DNA from: Algibacter marinivivus
GTDB lineage: Bacteria; Bacteroidota; Bacteroidia; Flavobacteriales; Flavobacteriaceae
Reading direction: 5' to 3'
Length of the DNA stretch: 64,000 bases
Assembly (NCBI RefSeq): GCF_003143755.1
Contig: NZ_QFRI01000002.1
Span: forward strand, 62,001 to 126,000
Positions within the stretch are counted from its first letter, which is position 1; every line of letters begins with the position of its first letter. The notes under the pieces were generated by a model. The model was not told where the DNA came from, ran no database searches, and saw only the letters and a list, made by a program, of their open reading frames with translations. Of the stretch, positions 10,028 to 17,444 are shown one piece after another. A program made the translations under genes and the position numbers.

Positions 10028-10462
10028 ATGAGTTCGTTTTTAGACCAATCTGCTGGATACCTTATAAATATGACAGCACTCTTATTAAAAAGAGAATTTA
10101 GTTCTGCAATTAAAAGCCATAACATAGATGTAACACCCGAGCAATGGGCAATTCTTAACAGGTTAAACGAAAACTCTGATTTAACACAAAAAGAAGTAGC
10201 AAAATTAACTTTTAAAGACAACGCAAATATTACGAGGATGGTTGATAAACTTGAAAAGAAAGGTTTAGTTATTAGGCATTCTGACCCTAATGACCGTCGC
10301 AGTTGGAATTTATCTATAACCAAAAAAGGAATAGAAATACGTGATTTAGTAGAACCACTTGCAGTTGATATTTTAAATAAAATATCTAAAAACATAAGTA
10401 AAAAGGAAATGGATTCGTATAATAAAATATCTAACAAAATAATTAATAATTTAATTGAGTAA
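10028..10462 (+). CDS. MarR-family transcriptional regulator
   Basis: A 144-residue winged-helix repressor. The helix-turn-helix lies around residues 37-75 (TPEQWAILNRL...LTQKEVAKLTFKDNANITRMVDKLEKKGL). The wing follows with the family hallmark DPNDRR (86-91), and helices at both ends would make the dimer interface. MarR proteins usually repress themselves and an adjacent gene, releasing DNA when they bind a phenolic or oxidised ligand. The downstream monooxygenase-like lipoprotein gene has the same 12-base promoter segment plus a perfect operator-like palindrome, so it is the obvious target. The ligand is unknown. Confidence 0.9.
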   Translation: MSSFLDQSAGYLINMTALLLKREFSSAIKSHNIDVTPEQWAILNRLNENSDLTQKEVAKLTFKDNANITRMVDKLEKKGLVIRHSDPNDRRSWNLSITKKGIEIRDLVEPLAVDILNKISKNISKKEMDSYNKISNKIINNLIE

Positions 10463-10473
10463 TTTTTTATTCA

Positions 10474-10500
10474 TATATTTGTCATAACAAATATTGTTAT
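10474..10500 (+). promoter_or_regulatory. Promoter with MarR-type palindromic operator
   Basis: TATATTTG (10474-10481) is an exact -7 box; an upstream TTG at 10455-10457 is 16 bases away. Directly downstream, ATAACAA-ATA-TTGTTAT (10484-10500) is a perfect 17-base palindrome at the expected transcription start, a classic repressor position. TATATTTGTCAT is identical to the marR promoter at 9988-9999. Confidence 0.6.
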
Positions 10501-10521
10501 ATCAATTATAATATAATTATC

Positions 10522-10923
10522 ATGAAGTATTTTAAAACATTAGCAATTGCAATTCTATTAGTAACTACAGTGACATCTTGTTTAAATAAAGAAAAAACTG
10601 AAAAAAAGACAAATATGGAATCTAACAAAAAAACAAACATTACTCTTATAAATCCTTTTGAAGTACCAGAAGGCAAGATAGAAGAATCAATAGTTTATTG
10701 GGAAGCTTGTAGAGATTTTCTTAAAAAAGAACCTGGTTATATTTCAACCAAATTACATAAATCAATAAAAGAAGGTTCAAAATTTGAATTAATAAATGTT
10801 GCCGTTTGGGAAAGCCCAAAGGCATTTACAGAAGCAAGTCAAAAAATGGCAAAAGAACTAGGAGTATTACCTCCAGAAGGGCTTAAAGCTAATCCGTCTC
10901 TTTATTCTGTTATCAGTGAATAA
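10522..10923 (+). CDS. Lipoprotein with antibiotic biosynthesis monooxygenase (ABM)-like domain
   Basis: A 133-residue predicted lipoprotein. The N-terminus has a hydrophobic helix and a lipobox ending in TVTSC (Cys20), so it should be lipidated and envelope-attached. After a polar linker, residues about 38-125 look like the dimeric alpha/beta-barrel ABM fold (INPFEVPEGKIEESIVYWE, FLKKEPGYISTKLHKS, FELINVAVWESPKAFTEAS). ABM proteins act as small cofactorless oxygenases on quinones or phenols, or simply as ligand-binding proteins; which applies here is not visible. Expression is probably controlled by the MarR protein encoded 59 bases upstream. Confidence 0.72.
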   Translation: MKYFKTLAIAILLVTTVTSCLNKEKTEKKTNMESNKKTNITLINPFEVPEGKIEESIVYWEACRDFLKKEPGYISTKLHKSIKEGSKFELINVAVWESPKAFTEASQKMAKELGVLPPEGLKANPSLYSVISE

Positions 10924-10965
10924 ATAGGAAAATAAAAAATCAAAACTTCAAGATTTCAATAATTT

Positions 10966-10994
10966 GTATTATAAAGTTCTGCGTTATGCAACTT
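10966..10994. repeat. Short intergenic repeat, copy 1
   Basis: A 29-base stretch ending GCGTTATGCAACTT matches 17212-17241, which ends GCGTTATGTAACTT, with only a few differences. Both copies lie in non-coding DNA downstream of accessory genes. Partial symmetry with AACTTGCGTAA at about 11023-11033 could form a hairpin. Confidence 0.45.
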
Positions 10995-11056
10995 GAGGTG
11001 CACGATCTCTTATTTATTAAATAACTTGCGTAAGTAATATGTGTGTAATGGTTTGA

Positions 11057-12277
11057 TTAATTCTGAATATAATTAACAATTAAAGTTCCATTTATTAACC
11101 TATTTTCATTATCAATACCACTAAAAACTCCTTCTTGTGTACCATTTTTATTTTTTAAATAATAGGTTTTGAAATATATATTCACTCTCTCTAGAGCTAT
11201 AATGCCTGAAAAACTAAACCTAAAATTTATTACCGATCCTTTGTTAAGCAATTCAAAATTGTCTTTTTCTATATATACATTATCAGTTAACGTTATAATT
11301 TGATAATTTGTTGGTAATATTTTGAATTTTAAAATCTCTTTAAAGCCAGTATCAAAATTAAAATTTAACTCATAGGTTCCAGGTAATTTGCCGTATAGCG
11401 AAGCATATGGACTATTACTTGATAACTCCAAAGCATTTCTAGGCACAAAACTATTATTAACAATACGCTTGTTTCTAATTTCTAAAGCTATATATGGAGG
11501 AATAAAAGGTGTTTTAGATTGTTCTTCCATTACTTGTTTACTCTCACACTTTTCAAGAATAGAGCGTCCTGCAACAGTATTTGTATAAATATCAAAAGTG
11601 CAATACGTACCAATAAGATAATTTATGTTTGAAGGTGATTTATGGCCTATATAATAAATCTCACTTGCACCTTCAATATATCTATCGCCAGAAAGTGTAT
11701 TGGTTTTTATTGTAATTGTGTCTCCTTGTCGCTTTATACTACCATTACTGTAATGTTCTCTAAAAGTTCCATCTTCTAAAGGATATATAAAAATATGTTG
11801 AATTTTTTTCCAATTATTTGATATTATAGTTTGTCCTTTTAATATTGTATCGTCTTCCCCAAAATAGTAATTTAGATAATAGTAAGTTATATCTTCATTA
11901 TCTTTATAAATTAAATCATGCTGTTTCTCATACTCGATAACAGATGTTTTATTTTCTTCAAGAAAGACATTAAAATTCTTGTAACCTAAATAAAGTAAAA
12001 TGATGTCTTTATAATGTTGATTAAGCTTAATTATTGGTTTGCCTTTTTCAAGTTCTCGTGATTTATCATAAAGATATTTTCCATTAATAAACTCAGAGCC
12101 AATGTCTTCAAAATCTTTCTTTAGACTTGGCTTATCATCATTAAAAGCACCATAACCATATAATTGTAATGCTTTTGGAAGCTTCTTAAGATTATGCTTA
12201 TATAAGAAGGTTTCATATACTTTATCTAATATAATCTTAAAGTATTCAGGAGTTAGTAGTAATGAGCTTGATTTCAT
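11057..12277 (-). CDS. Hypothetical protein, unrecognised family
   Basis: A 406-residue protein that I do not recognise. There is no signal peptide and no obvious membrane helix, so it is probably cytoplasmic. The N-terminal 120 residues look helical (PEYFKIILDKVYETFLYKHNL, YKDIILLYLGYKNFNVFLEEN), while the C-terminal two thirds are rich in beta-strand patterns (GQTIISNNWKKIQHIFIYPLEDGTF). The start at 12277 begins MKSSSLLLTPEYF. It is transcribed divergently from the TonB receptor operon across a 126-base gap containing a perfect palindrome at 12299-12324, so co-regulation is possible. An N-terminal helical adaptor plus a beta-rich sensor would fit a regulatory protein, but this is speculation. 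Confidence 0.75.
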   Translation of the reverse strand: MKSSSLLLTPEYFKIILDKVYETFLYKHNLKKLPKALQLYGYGAFNDDKPSLKKDFEDIGSEFINGKYLYDKSRELEKGKPIIKLNQHYKDIILLYLGYKNFNVFLEENKTSVIEYEKQHDLIYKDNEDITYYYLNYYFGEDDTILKGQTIISNNWKKIQHIFIYPLEDGTFREHYSNGSIKRQGDTITIKTNTLSGDRYIEGASEIYYIGHKSPSNINYLIGTYCTFDIYTNTVAGRSILEKCESKQVMEEQSKTPFIPPYIALEIRNKRIVNNSFVPRNALELSSNSPYASLYGKLPGTYELNFNFDTGFKEILKFKILPTNYQIITLTDNVYIEKDNFELLNKGSVINFRFSFSGIIALERVNIYFKTYYLKNKNGTQEGVFSGIDNENRLINGTLIVNYIQN

Positions 12278-12298
12278 AAATTCCTATTATTTAAATAA

Positions 12299-12324
12299 AA
12301 TTATTAAAAATATTTTTAATAATT
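12299..12324. promoter_or_regulatory. 26-bp perfect palindrome in a divergent intergenic region
   Basis: Both halves (AATTATTAAAAAT and its exact reverse complement) abut with no spacer. It lies 22 bases before the 406-residue gene and 80 before the TonB receptor gene. It could bind a dimeric regulator, but the sequence is entirely A/T, where palindromes arise easily. Confidence 0.3.
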
Positions 12325-12403
12325 AGCATTAATAATAATTAATATTTGAATACTACTTTTATATAATTGAATTATTAAGTATCTTAAAACTAATCCATAA
12401 ACC

Positions 12404-14761
12404 ATGAAACATACTGTATCATTGTTATTCTTATTAATAACAACATTGTCTTTTTCGCAAACAACTATTTCCGGTAATGTAACTGATAAAAAAGGAGAAC
12501 CAATTCCTGGAGTAAATATTATTGAAAAAGGAACAACAAATGGATCCATTTCAGACTTTAATGGAAATTTTGAAATTAATGTGTCTTCAAACGATGCAGT
12601 TTTAGAATTTTCTTTTATTGGATTTGAATCTCAAGAAATTTCAGTTTCTGAAAAAAATCAAATTGATGTCACGTTAAATGAATCAGCAGAATCATTAGAC
12701 GAAGTCGTTATAAGGGGTTTTACTGGAGTAATAGGTAAATCTAGAAAGCGAACAGAATCTATTCAGGTTACACCAGAATCTGTTACAGCATTAAATGCTG
12801 AAGGAATTGAAAGCGCAGGTATTTCAGATGTAAGTTCGTTCTCTACACTAGTTCCAAACTTAAAATTCAATTCTGCTCAAGCTGTTGGTTTAAATTTTAT
12901 AACAGTAAGAGGTATTCCACAAGTTAGAGGTGGAGATGCACCTTTAGCTTTCGTTGTAGATGGTGTTACTATTCCAGACCCAAGTTTATTAAGTCAGGAT
13001 TTATATGATTTAGCTTTAGTAGAAGTCGTAAAAGGCCCTCAAGGTGCTTTGTACGGTAAAAATGCAATCGGAGGAGCAGTTAATATTTATACCAAAGAAC
13101 CAACAAATAAAGGGTCTAATAGACTAAAATTTGGCATTGGTAATGGTGGAAGTTTACTAAGTCAATTTGTATCTTCAGGTGCTATATCTAAGGATAAAGT
13201 GTTTTACCGTTTTTCAACACAATATAAAACCTTTGATGGTCTTTTAACCAATGAATTTTTAAATCAAAATGTAGATTTTTCAGATAACTTTAATATTAGA
13301 GGTCAAATAAAAGCTAGATTATCTAAAAGTTTTACAGTTTCTGCAACCTATCAGCATTTTAAAATTGATGGTGGAGCAACCTATTATTCTGTAAACCCAA
13401 TAGGTTTTGATGGCGAATTCCCAGGTGGTGTCTTAGATCCAAATCCAAAAGAAGGTAATAATGTAATTGTAGCTGATGTACTTGGTAAATCTGATATGAT
13501 TAACAATTATGGAAACTTTAAAATGGACTATAATTTTGGAAACGTAAAACTGCAAAGTATTACGTCTATTAATAAAGTAGAACGTTCCACATTTGGAGAT
13601 TTAGATTTTATAGACCTTGATTTATTTACGCAAGGTGAAGAAGCTACAACTAAAACTTTCAATCAAGAATTACGAATTAATAATACAAATACAGACACTA
13701 AACTAGATTGGAGTTTAGGTGGTTTTTATCAAAAAGTAGAAAAAGATGTGTATCAAAATGGTGCAGATGGAGTAGATGCTGAATTTGGTCCAGCAGAATA
13801 TGATGTTGCAGATTATGTAAATGAAATTAAAACCATAGCGCTATTTGGTTTTGCTGATTATAAATTAACCGAAAAGCTAACGGCTTCTGTCGGATTTAGA
13901 TATGATATAGATAAATTTAGTCAAGTAGATGCCTTATTCGTTACGTCTTCAGAAAGAGATAATAATGAGTTTCAACCTAAAGTATCATTATCATACCAAG
14001 CTTCAAAAAATGCATTGTTTTACGCAAACTATGGTAAAGGTTATCGTAATGGTGGCTATAATGCAGATGCTACCGATTTATTTAATAGAGAATTCGATGA
14101 CGAAACTTCAGATAATTATGAACTAGGATTTAAAACGACTTCTTGGAATAATCGCTTAATTTTTAATGGTTCAATATTTTCTTCAAAATTAAATAACCAA
14201 CAACAGTACATTTTAGATTTAAACACTTTTATTGCAGGTGTGTATAATTATGATGAAACCAAAATATTTGGATTTGAATTAGAATCCCGTGCACGACTTT
14301 CAAATTGGCTAGATGTTTTTGCTAATTTTGGTATGGCTGATGCAGAAATTGTAGATGGAGGTACATCAGGAGGATCAGACGGAGCATTTACAGATAATAC
14401 TACTTACAATGGAAAGAAAACGCCTTTTGTACCTGTAAGCTCTTTTGGAATAGGTTTGGAATCTTCGTTTAAAGTAACAGATAATTTGAATTTTAATGGC
14501 TTTTTAAATCTAGATACAACAGGAAAGACCTATTGGCATGAAAGTAATTTAGCTATTCATACTACAGATGCCTATTCATTATTAGATGCTCGTATTGGAT
14601 TAAGTTATAAAAACTGGCAACTAGATATTTGGGGCAAAAACTTAACAGACAAACAATATTATCAAGAGTTTTCACCAGGAGAGTTTGTTGGAAGTCCAGA
14701 TGATGTTGCATGGAGAGGTCAACCATTATCAGTAGGTACAGCTATTTCAATAAAATTTTAA
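12404..14761 (+). CDS. TonB-dependent outer-membrane receptor
   Basis: A 785-residue receptor. Signal peptide MKHTVSLLFLLITTLSFSQ is followed by a carboxypeptidase-regulatory-like domain at about 20-100 (TISGNVTDKKGEPIPGVNII...FIGFESQEISV). The plug domain spans about 105-225 (ITVRGIPQVRGG, FVVDGVTIPDPS, VEVVKGPQGALYGKNAIGGAVNI), and the C-terminal beta-barrel ends in aromatic Phe (GTAISIKF). No SusD partner is present. It leads a group with a NicX-like dioxygenase and an NCS1 permease, so the cargo is inferred to be a small nitrogen heterocycle or nucleobase-like compound rather than a glycan. A terminator separates it from the next gene. Confidence 0.93.
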   Translation: MKHTVSLLFLLITTLSFSQTTISGNVTDKKGEPIPGVNIIEKGTTNGSISDFNGNFEINVSSNDAVLEFSFIGFESQEISVSEKNQIDVTLNESAESLDEVVIRGFTGVIGKSRKRTESIQVTPESVTALNAEGIESAGISDVSSFSTLVPNLKFNSAQAVGLNFITVRGIPQVRGGDAPLAFVVDGVTIPDPSLLSQDLYDLALVEVVKGPQGALYGKNAIGGAVNIYTKEPTNKGSNRLKFGIGNGGSLLSQFVSSGAISKDKVFYRFSTQYKTFDGLLTNEFLNQNVDFSDNFNIRGQIKARLSKSFTVSATYQHFKIDGGATYYSVNPIGFDGEFPGGVLDPNPKEGNNVIVADVLGKSDMINNYGNFKMDYNFGNVKLQSITSINKVERSTFGDLDFIDLDLFTQGEEATTKTFNQELRINNTNTDTKLDWSLGGFYQKVEKDVYQNGADGVDAEFGPAEYDVADYVNEIKTIALFGFADYKLTEKLTASVGFRYDIDKFSQVDALFVTSSERDNNEFQPKVSLSYQASKNALFYANYGKGYRNGGYNADATDLFNREFDDETSDNYELGFKTTSWNNRLIFNGSIFSSKLNNQQQYILDLNTFIAGVYNYDETKIFGFELESRARLSNWLDVFANFGMADAEIVDGGTSGGSDGAFTDNTTYNGKKTPFVPVSSFGIGLESSFKVTDNLNFNGFLNLDTTGKTYWHESNLAIHTTDAYSLLDARIGLSYKNWQLDIWGKNLTDKQYYQEFSPGEFVGSPDDVAWRGQPLSVGTAISIKF

Positions 14762-14793
14762 GTGTAAATTAAATAATTTGATTAATTCTAATT

Positions 14794-14823
14794 AGAGGGA
14801 ATGTAGAGTTCCCTCTTTTTTTT
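14794..14823 (+). terminator. Intrinsic terminator between the TonB receptor and nicX-like genes
   Basis: AGAGGGAA (14794-14801) pairs exactly with TTCCCTCT (14809-14816) around a 7-base loop and is followed by an uninterrupted T-run. It lies only 7 bases before the ATG of the next gene, leaving no room for a separate promoter, so downstream expression must rely on read-through or RNA processing. Confidence 0.8.
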
Positions 14824-14830
14824 CAAGTTT

Positions 14831-15868
14831 ATGACAACAGACAAACAATTATTGCGGACACGTTTTTCCAAAACATTAATGGAAGATATGTTCCAAATTA
14901 AAAAAGGAGAAACTGTTGCTATAACAGCAGATTTTGGTTCAGATACAGCAATTATTGATGCTTTATTTGTAGCTACTAAAAACGCTGGTGGATTGCCTTT
15001 AATAATACAAATTCCGAAAGCGGAAAACGATAGTCAAGCAGGTATGAAAGATTGGCCTTCAAAAGCAATAACCGCAGCGCTTTGCAATGTAGATGTTTGG
15101 ATTGAAGCAAATTCAGTAGTTCTACTATATTCAGATATTTGGGAAACTGCAATGAAAGAAAATAAACAACTCCGTTATTTAATTATTGCAGATAGCACAA
15201 TTCAATCATTAGATCGTGTTTTTACTGGTTTTGATATTCAGCGTCTTAAAGTTTTATTAAATGAAGTTAGGACTATGGCAATGGCTTCAAAATCAGTGAG
15301 AATTACAAGTAACAATGGTACAGATGTATCTTATGAAATCGATTTAAATTATGCATTTGATGTTGATGATGGAGATTATTCACAACCAAAATTTGGTACT
15401 GCGCCAGGGTTTGTAAACATAGTTCCAAAACTAGGCAGTATGAATGGTTCTATTGTATTCGATCATTTGCAATTTGCAGAAGATGATACACTAGAATTTA
15501 TACTGAAAAACGGAAAAGTAATAGATGTAAAAGGAGGGAAGTCAGCAGAAGAATTTAAAACCTATTTAGCCACTTTTAATGATGAAAACATGTATAAAAT
15601 TTCTCATAATATGATTGGTTTAAATCCTAAAGTCACTGAATTATCTTATGAGTTGGTAGAAGACGAGCGTATTTGGGGTGGTGTTGATTTTGGTTTTGGG
15701 CACACAAGCGCTATGGATATGCCTCCATTTGGACAAGAAGCAGCTTCACATTTTGATGGTGTTGTCACAAAAGTGAATCTCTATTTTGATGCCATTCAAA
15801 TATTTGAAAATGGACAAATTTGTCATCCAAAATTAAGACCTTTAGCTCAAAAGCTTTTAACGAATTAA
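14831..15868 (+). CDS. NicX-like (2,5-dihydroxypyridine 5,6-dioxygenase family) metal enzyme
   Basis: A 345-residue cytoplasmic protein of the family holding 2,5-dihydroxypyridine dioxygenase (NicX), related in fold to M29 aminopeptidases. The order of conserved segments fits NicX as I remember it: 'GSIVFDH', then 'EFILKNGKVIDVKGG', 'TYLATFNDENMYKISHNMIGLNP', and 'AASHFDGVV'. These place candidate iron ligands at His259, His307 and Asp309, equivalent to the His-His-Asp triad described for Pseudomonas NicX. The reaction would be extradiol-like opening of a hydroxylated N-heteroaromatic ring, though an aminopeptidase-like or other ring substrate remains possible. The permease gene follows after a 1-base gap, so the two are co-translated. 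An upstream terminator limits transcription from the receptor gene. Confidence 0.72.
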   Translation: MTTDKQLLRTRFSKTLMEDMFQIKKGETVAITADFGSDTAIIDALFVATKNAGGLPLIIQIPKAENDSQAGMKDWPSKAITAALCNVDVWIEANSVVLLYSDIWETAMKENKQLRYLIIADSTIQSLDRVFTGFDIQRLKVLLNEVRTMAMASKSVRITSNNGTDVSYEIDLNYAFDVDDGDYSQPKFGTAPGFVNIVPKLGSMNGSIVFDHLQFAEDDTLEFILKNGKVIDVKGGKSAEEFKTYLATFNDENMYKISHNMIGLNPKVTELSYELVEDERIWGGVDFGFGHTSAMDMPPFGQEAASHFDGVVTKVNLYFDAIQIFENGQICHPKLRPLAQKLLTN

Positions 15869-15869
15869 A

Positions 15870-17135
15870 ATGTCAGAAACGAATAGTCAATATACAACTA
15901 CCAAAGTACAACCTAAAGATTTTACATCTGGTTGGTTAGTTGCGTTGATTATTGCAGGTACAGGTTTAACCTTGCCTATTTTATATTTGGGTTCTGAAGT
16001 AACATTAGCAGTTGGGTTTGAAAAAGCATTATGGGCTTTTGGTATTTCAACACTGGTTTTAACCCTAATGTGTATGGCAACAACCATTATTGGTAATCGT
16101 TCTAGATTATCAACTTATATGATATTACACTTTAGTTTTGGTCGTAAAGGCGCAAAAATAATGAATACTATATTTGGTATTACGCTTTTAGGCTGGTTTT
16201 CAGTATCATTAGAGTTACTTGCTATTGCAGTAAAAGATACAGCATCCGAAACCTTAAAAATCAATATTCCTGAATGGCCAATAATAATAGTTATTGGGGT
16301 ATTAATAATAATAACTACCGTTTATGGAATTAAAAGTCTTGAAAAGCTCGCCAATGTTGCTGTACCTTTATTAACGCTGTTTTTGGGGTATGTTGTTTAT
16401 AAATCATTTCAAGACATCTCGTTTGCAGAGGTTATAACATTTGTACCAGAAAACCCAACAATGAGTTTATTCCAAGCTACTTCAATTTTAGTAGGTTCAT
16501 CTATATTATTTCCAGTATTAATGGCGGATTTTTCCCGTTTTATTCATAATGACAAACAAAGCTTAATAGCTGTTTTAGGTATTACTATAGGATTTCCAAT
16601 TGCTTTATTGTTTAGTGCTATTCCATCTATTATGAGTGGAGAAGTAGATATTATAAAAATCATGAAGGGTTTAGATCTAGTACTACCAGCTTTCTTTCTA
16701 TTGCTAGTGTCTACTTGGGTTGGTAATGCTTCAAATTTATATTCAACAACATTAACGTTTTCAACTGTTAAGACTAATTGGAGCTATAAAAAAATGGCAA
16801 TAGTTATGGGTAGCTTTGGTATAACATTAGCATTATTAGGGTTTTCAGATTATTTATTTGATTTTCTTGATTTAATGGGTGTTTTTGCTCCAGCAATTTC
16901 AGCTATTTATATTATCAATTTTTTCTTTGTTAGAAAGCAGAATTATAAGCTAAAAGAAATTAAAGAATGGGAATTTTCAGCATTAATAAGTTGGATCATT
17001 AGTTCAATTATTACAGTATTCACTTATTTTGAAGTGTTTCAACTTACTCACGCATATTTTATTGATTCTTTTGTTTTAGGTGGTTTACTTTATGTTTTTC
17101 TTACCCGAAAGGAAATATTTAAAATTTCTTCTTGA
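15870..17135 (+). CDS. NCS1-family cytosine/purine permease-like transporter
   Basis: A 421-residue inner-membrane transporter with about 12 hydrophobic helices. The first helix region carries the family phrase GWLVALIIAGTGLTLPILYLGSEV. The pattern GRKGAKIMNTIFGITLLGWFSVSLEL resembles the CodB/cytosine permease branch of the nucleobase:cation symporter-1 family. NCS1 proteins import cytosine, hypoxanthine, allantoin, hydantoin or pyridoxine-like rings with Na+ or H+. Coupling with the NicX-like gene (1-base gap) and the TonB receptor suggests it moves the same heterocycle from periplasm to cytoplasm. No terminator is obvious after the stop. Confidence 0.85.
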   Translation: MSETNSQYTTTKVQPKDFTSGWLVALIIAGTGLTLPILYLGSEVTLAVGFEKALWAFGISTLVLTLMCMATTIIGNRSRLSTYMILHFSFGRKGAKIMNTIFGITLLGWFSVSLELLAIAVKDTASETLKINIPEWPIIIVIGVLIIITTVYGIKSLEKLANVAVPLLTLFLGYVVYKSFQDISFAEVITFVPENPTMSLFQATSILVGSSILFPVLMADFSRFIHNDKQSLIAVLGITIGFPIALLFSAIPSIMSGEVDIIKIMKGLDLVLPAFFLLLVSTWVGNASNLYSTTLTFSTVKTNWSYKKMAIVMGSFGITLALLGFSDYLFDFLDLMGVFAPAISAIYIINFFFVRKQNYKLKEIKEWEFSALISWIISSIITVFTYFEVFQLTHAYFIDSFVLGGLLYVFLTRKEIFKISS

Positions 17136-17211
17136 TTATTACAATAAGTTTTGCGGTTTTAGTGTTACAAAGACATTTTACATAATGACTGATTATGATA
17201 ATGATTAATCT

Positions 17212-17241
17212 GTATCATAATGTTCTCGCGTTATGTAACTT
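17212..17241. repeat. Short intergenic repeat, copy 2
   Basis: It resembles 10966-10994 over its whole length; the shared core is GCGTTATG(C/T)AACTT. An imperfect hairpin (GCTTT GGC AAAAGC) follows immediately. Confidence 0.45.
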
Positions 17242-17322
17242 TGCTTTGGCAAAAGCGAAGTTTAAACTACTATTTTTTCTTATTTTTTTCTTCTAAAAAC
17301 AATCTCTACGATGTTAATGGAA

Positions 17323-17361
17323 CACGCTTTTTACGAAACGACGTAGGAGAGAAGTGGAATG
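17323..17361. repeat. Degenerate intergenic repeat, copy 2
   Basis: Core ACGACGTAGGAGAGAAG, matching the copy at 9918-9955 apart from transitions. It lies 26 bases before the promoter hairpin of the ATPase/TPR operon. Confidence 0.45.
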
Positions 17362-17384
17362 TGTGTGGAATGCTTAATGAATAA

Positions 17385-17428
17385 AAACATGCGATATTTT
17401 TGTCGTGCGTCAAAAATATCGTATGTTT
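17385..17428 (+). promoter_or_regulatory. Promoter embedded in an 18-bp inverted repeat
   Basis: Arms 17385-17402 and 17411-17428 pair along 18 bp with one G-T mismatch, separated by TCGTGCGT. The left arm contains TATTTTTG (17395-17402), an exact TAnnTTTG -7 box. Transcription would start near the loop, so the right arm would sit at the start site. A repressor or activator dimer site overlapping the promoter is the simplest reading; a 5' mRNA hairpin is the alternative. Confidence 0.55.
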
Positions 17429-17444
17429 GTGTAAAATAATTATA

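Larger units (their letters stand above)
17136..17444. other. Intergenic region of 309 bases at the island start
   Basis: No gene. It contains short repeat copy 2 (17212-17241), degenerate repeat copy 2 (17323-17361) and a promoter-overlapping hairpin (17385-17428) before the ATPase gene. The change from the ordered metabolic operon to repeat-rich DNA begins here. Confidence 0.6.

Noticed and set aside
9913-10437. 174-codon minus-strand ORF
   Set aside because: It lies wholly across the MarR gene and its promoter on the other strand; the MarR protein is a clear family match.
10966-17241. Repeats with GTTATGC/AACTT resembling integron attC sites
   Set aside because: The attC core needs RYYYAAC and GTTRRRY arms in a defined fold. 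These copies lack the paired outer arms, and no integron integrase is present.
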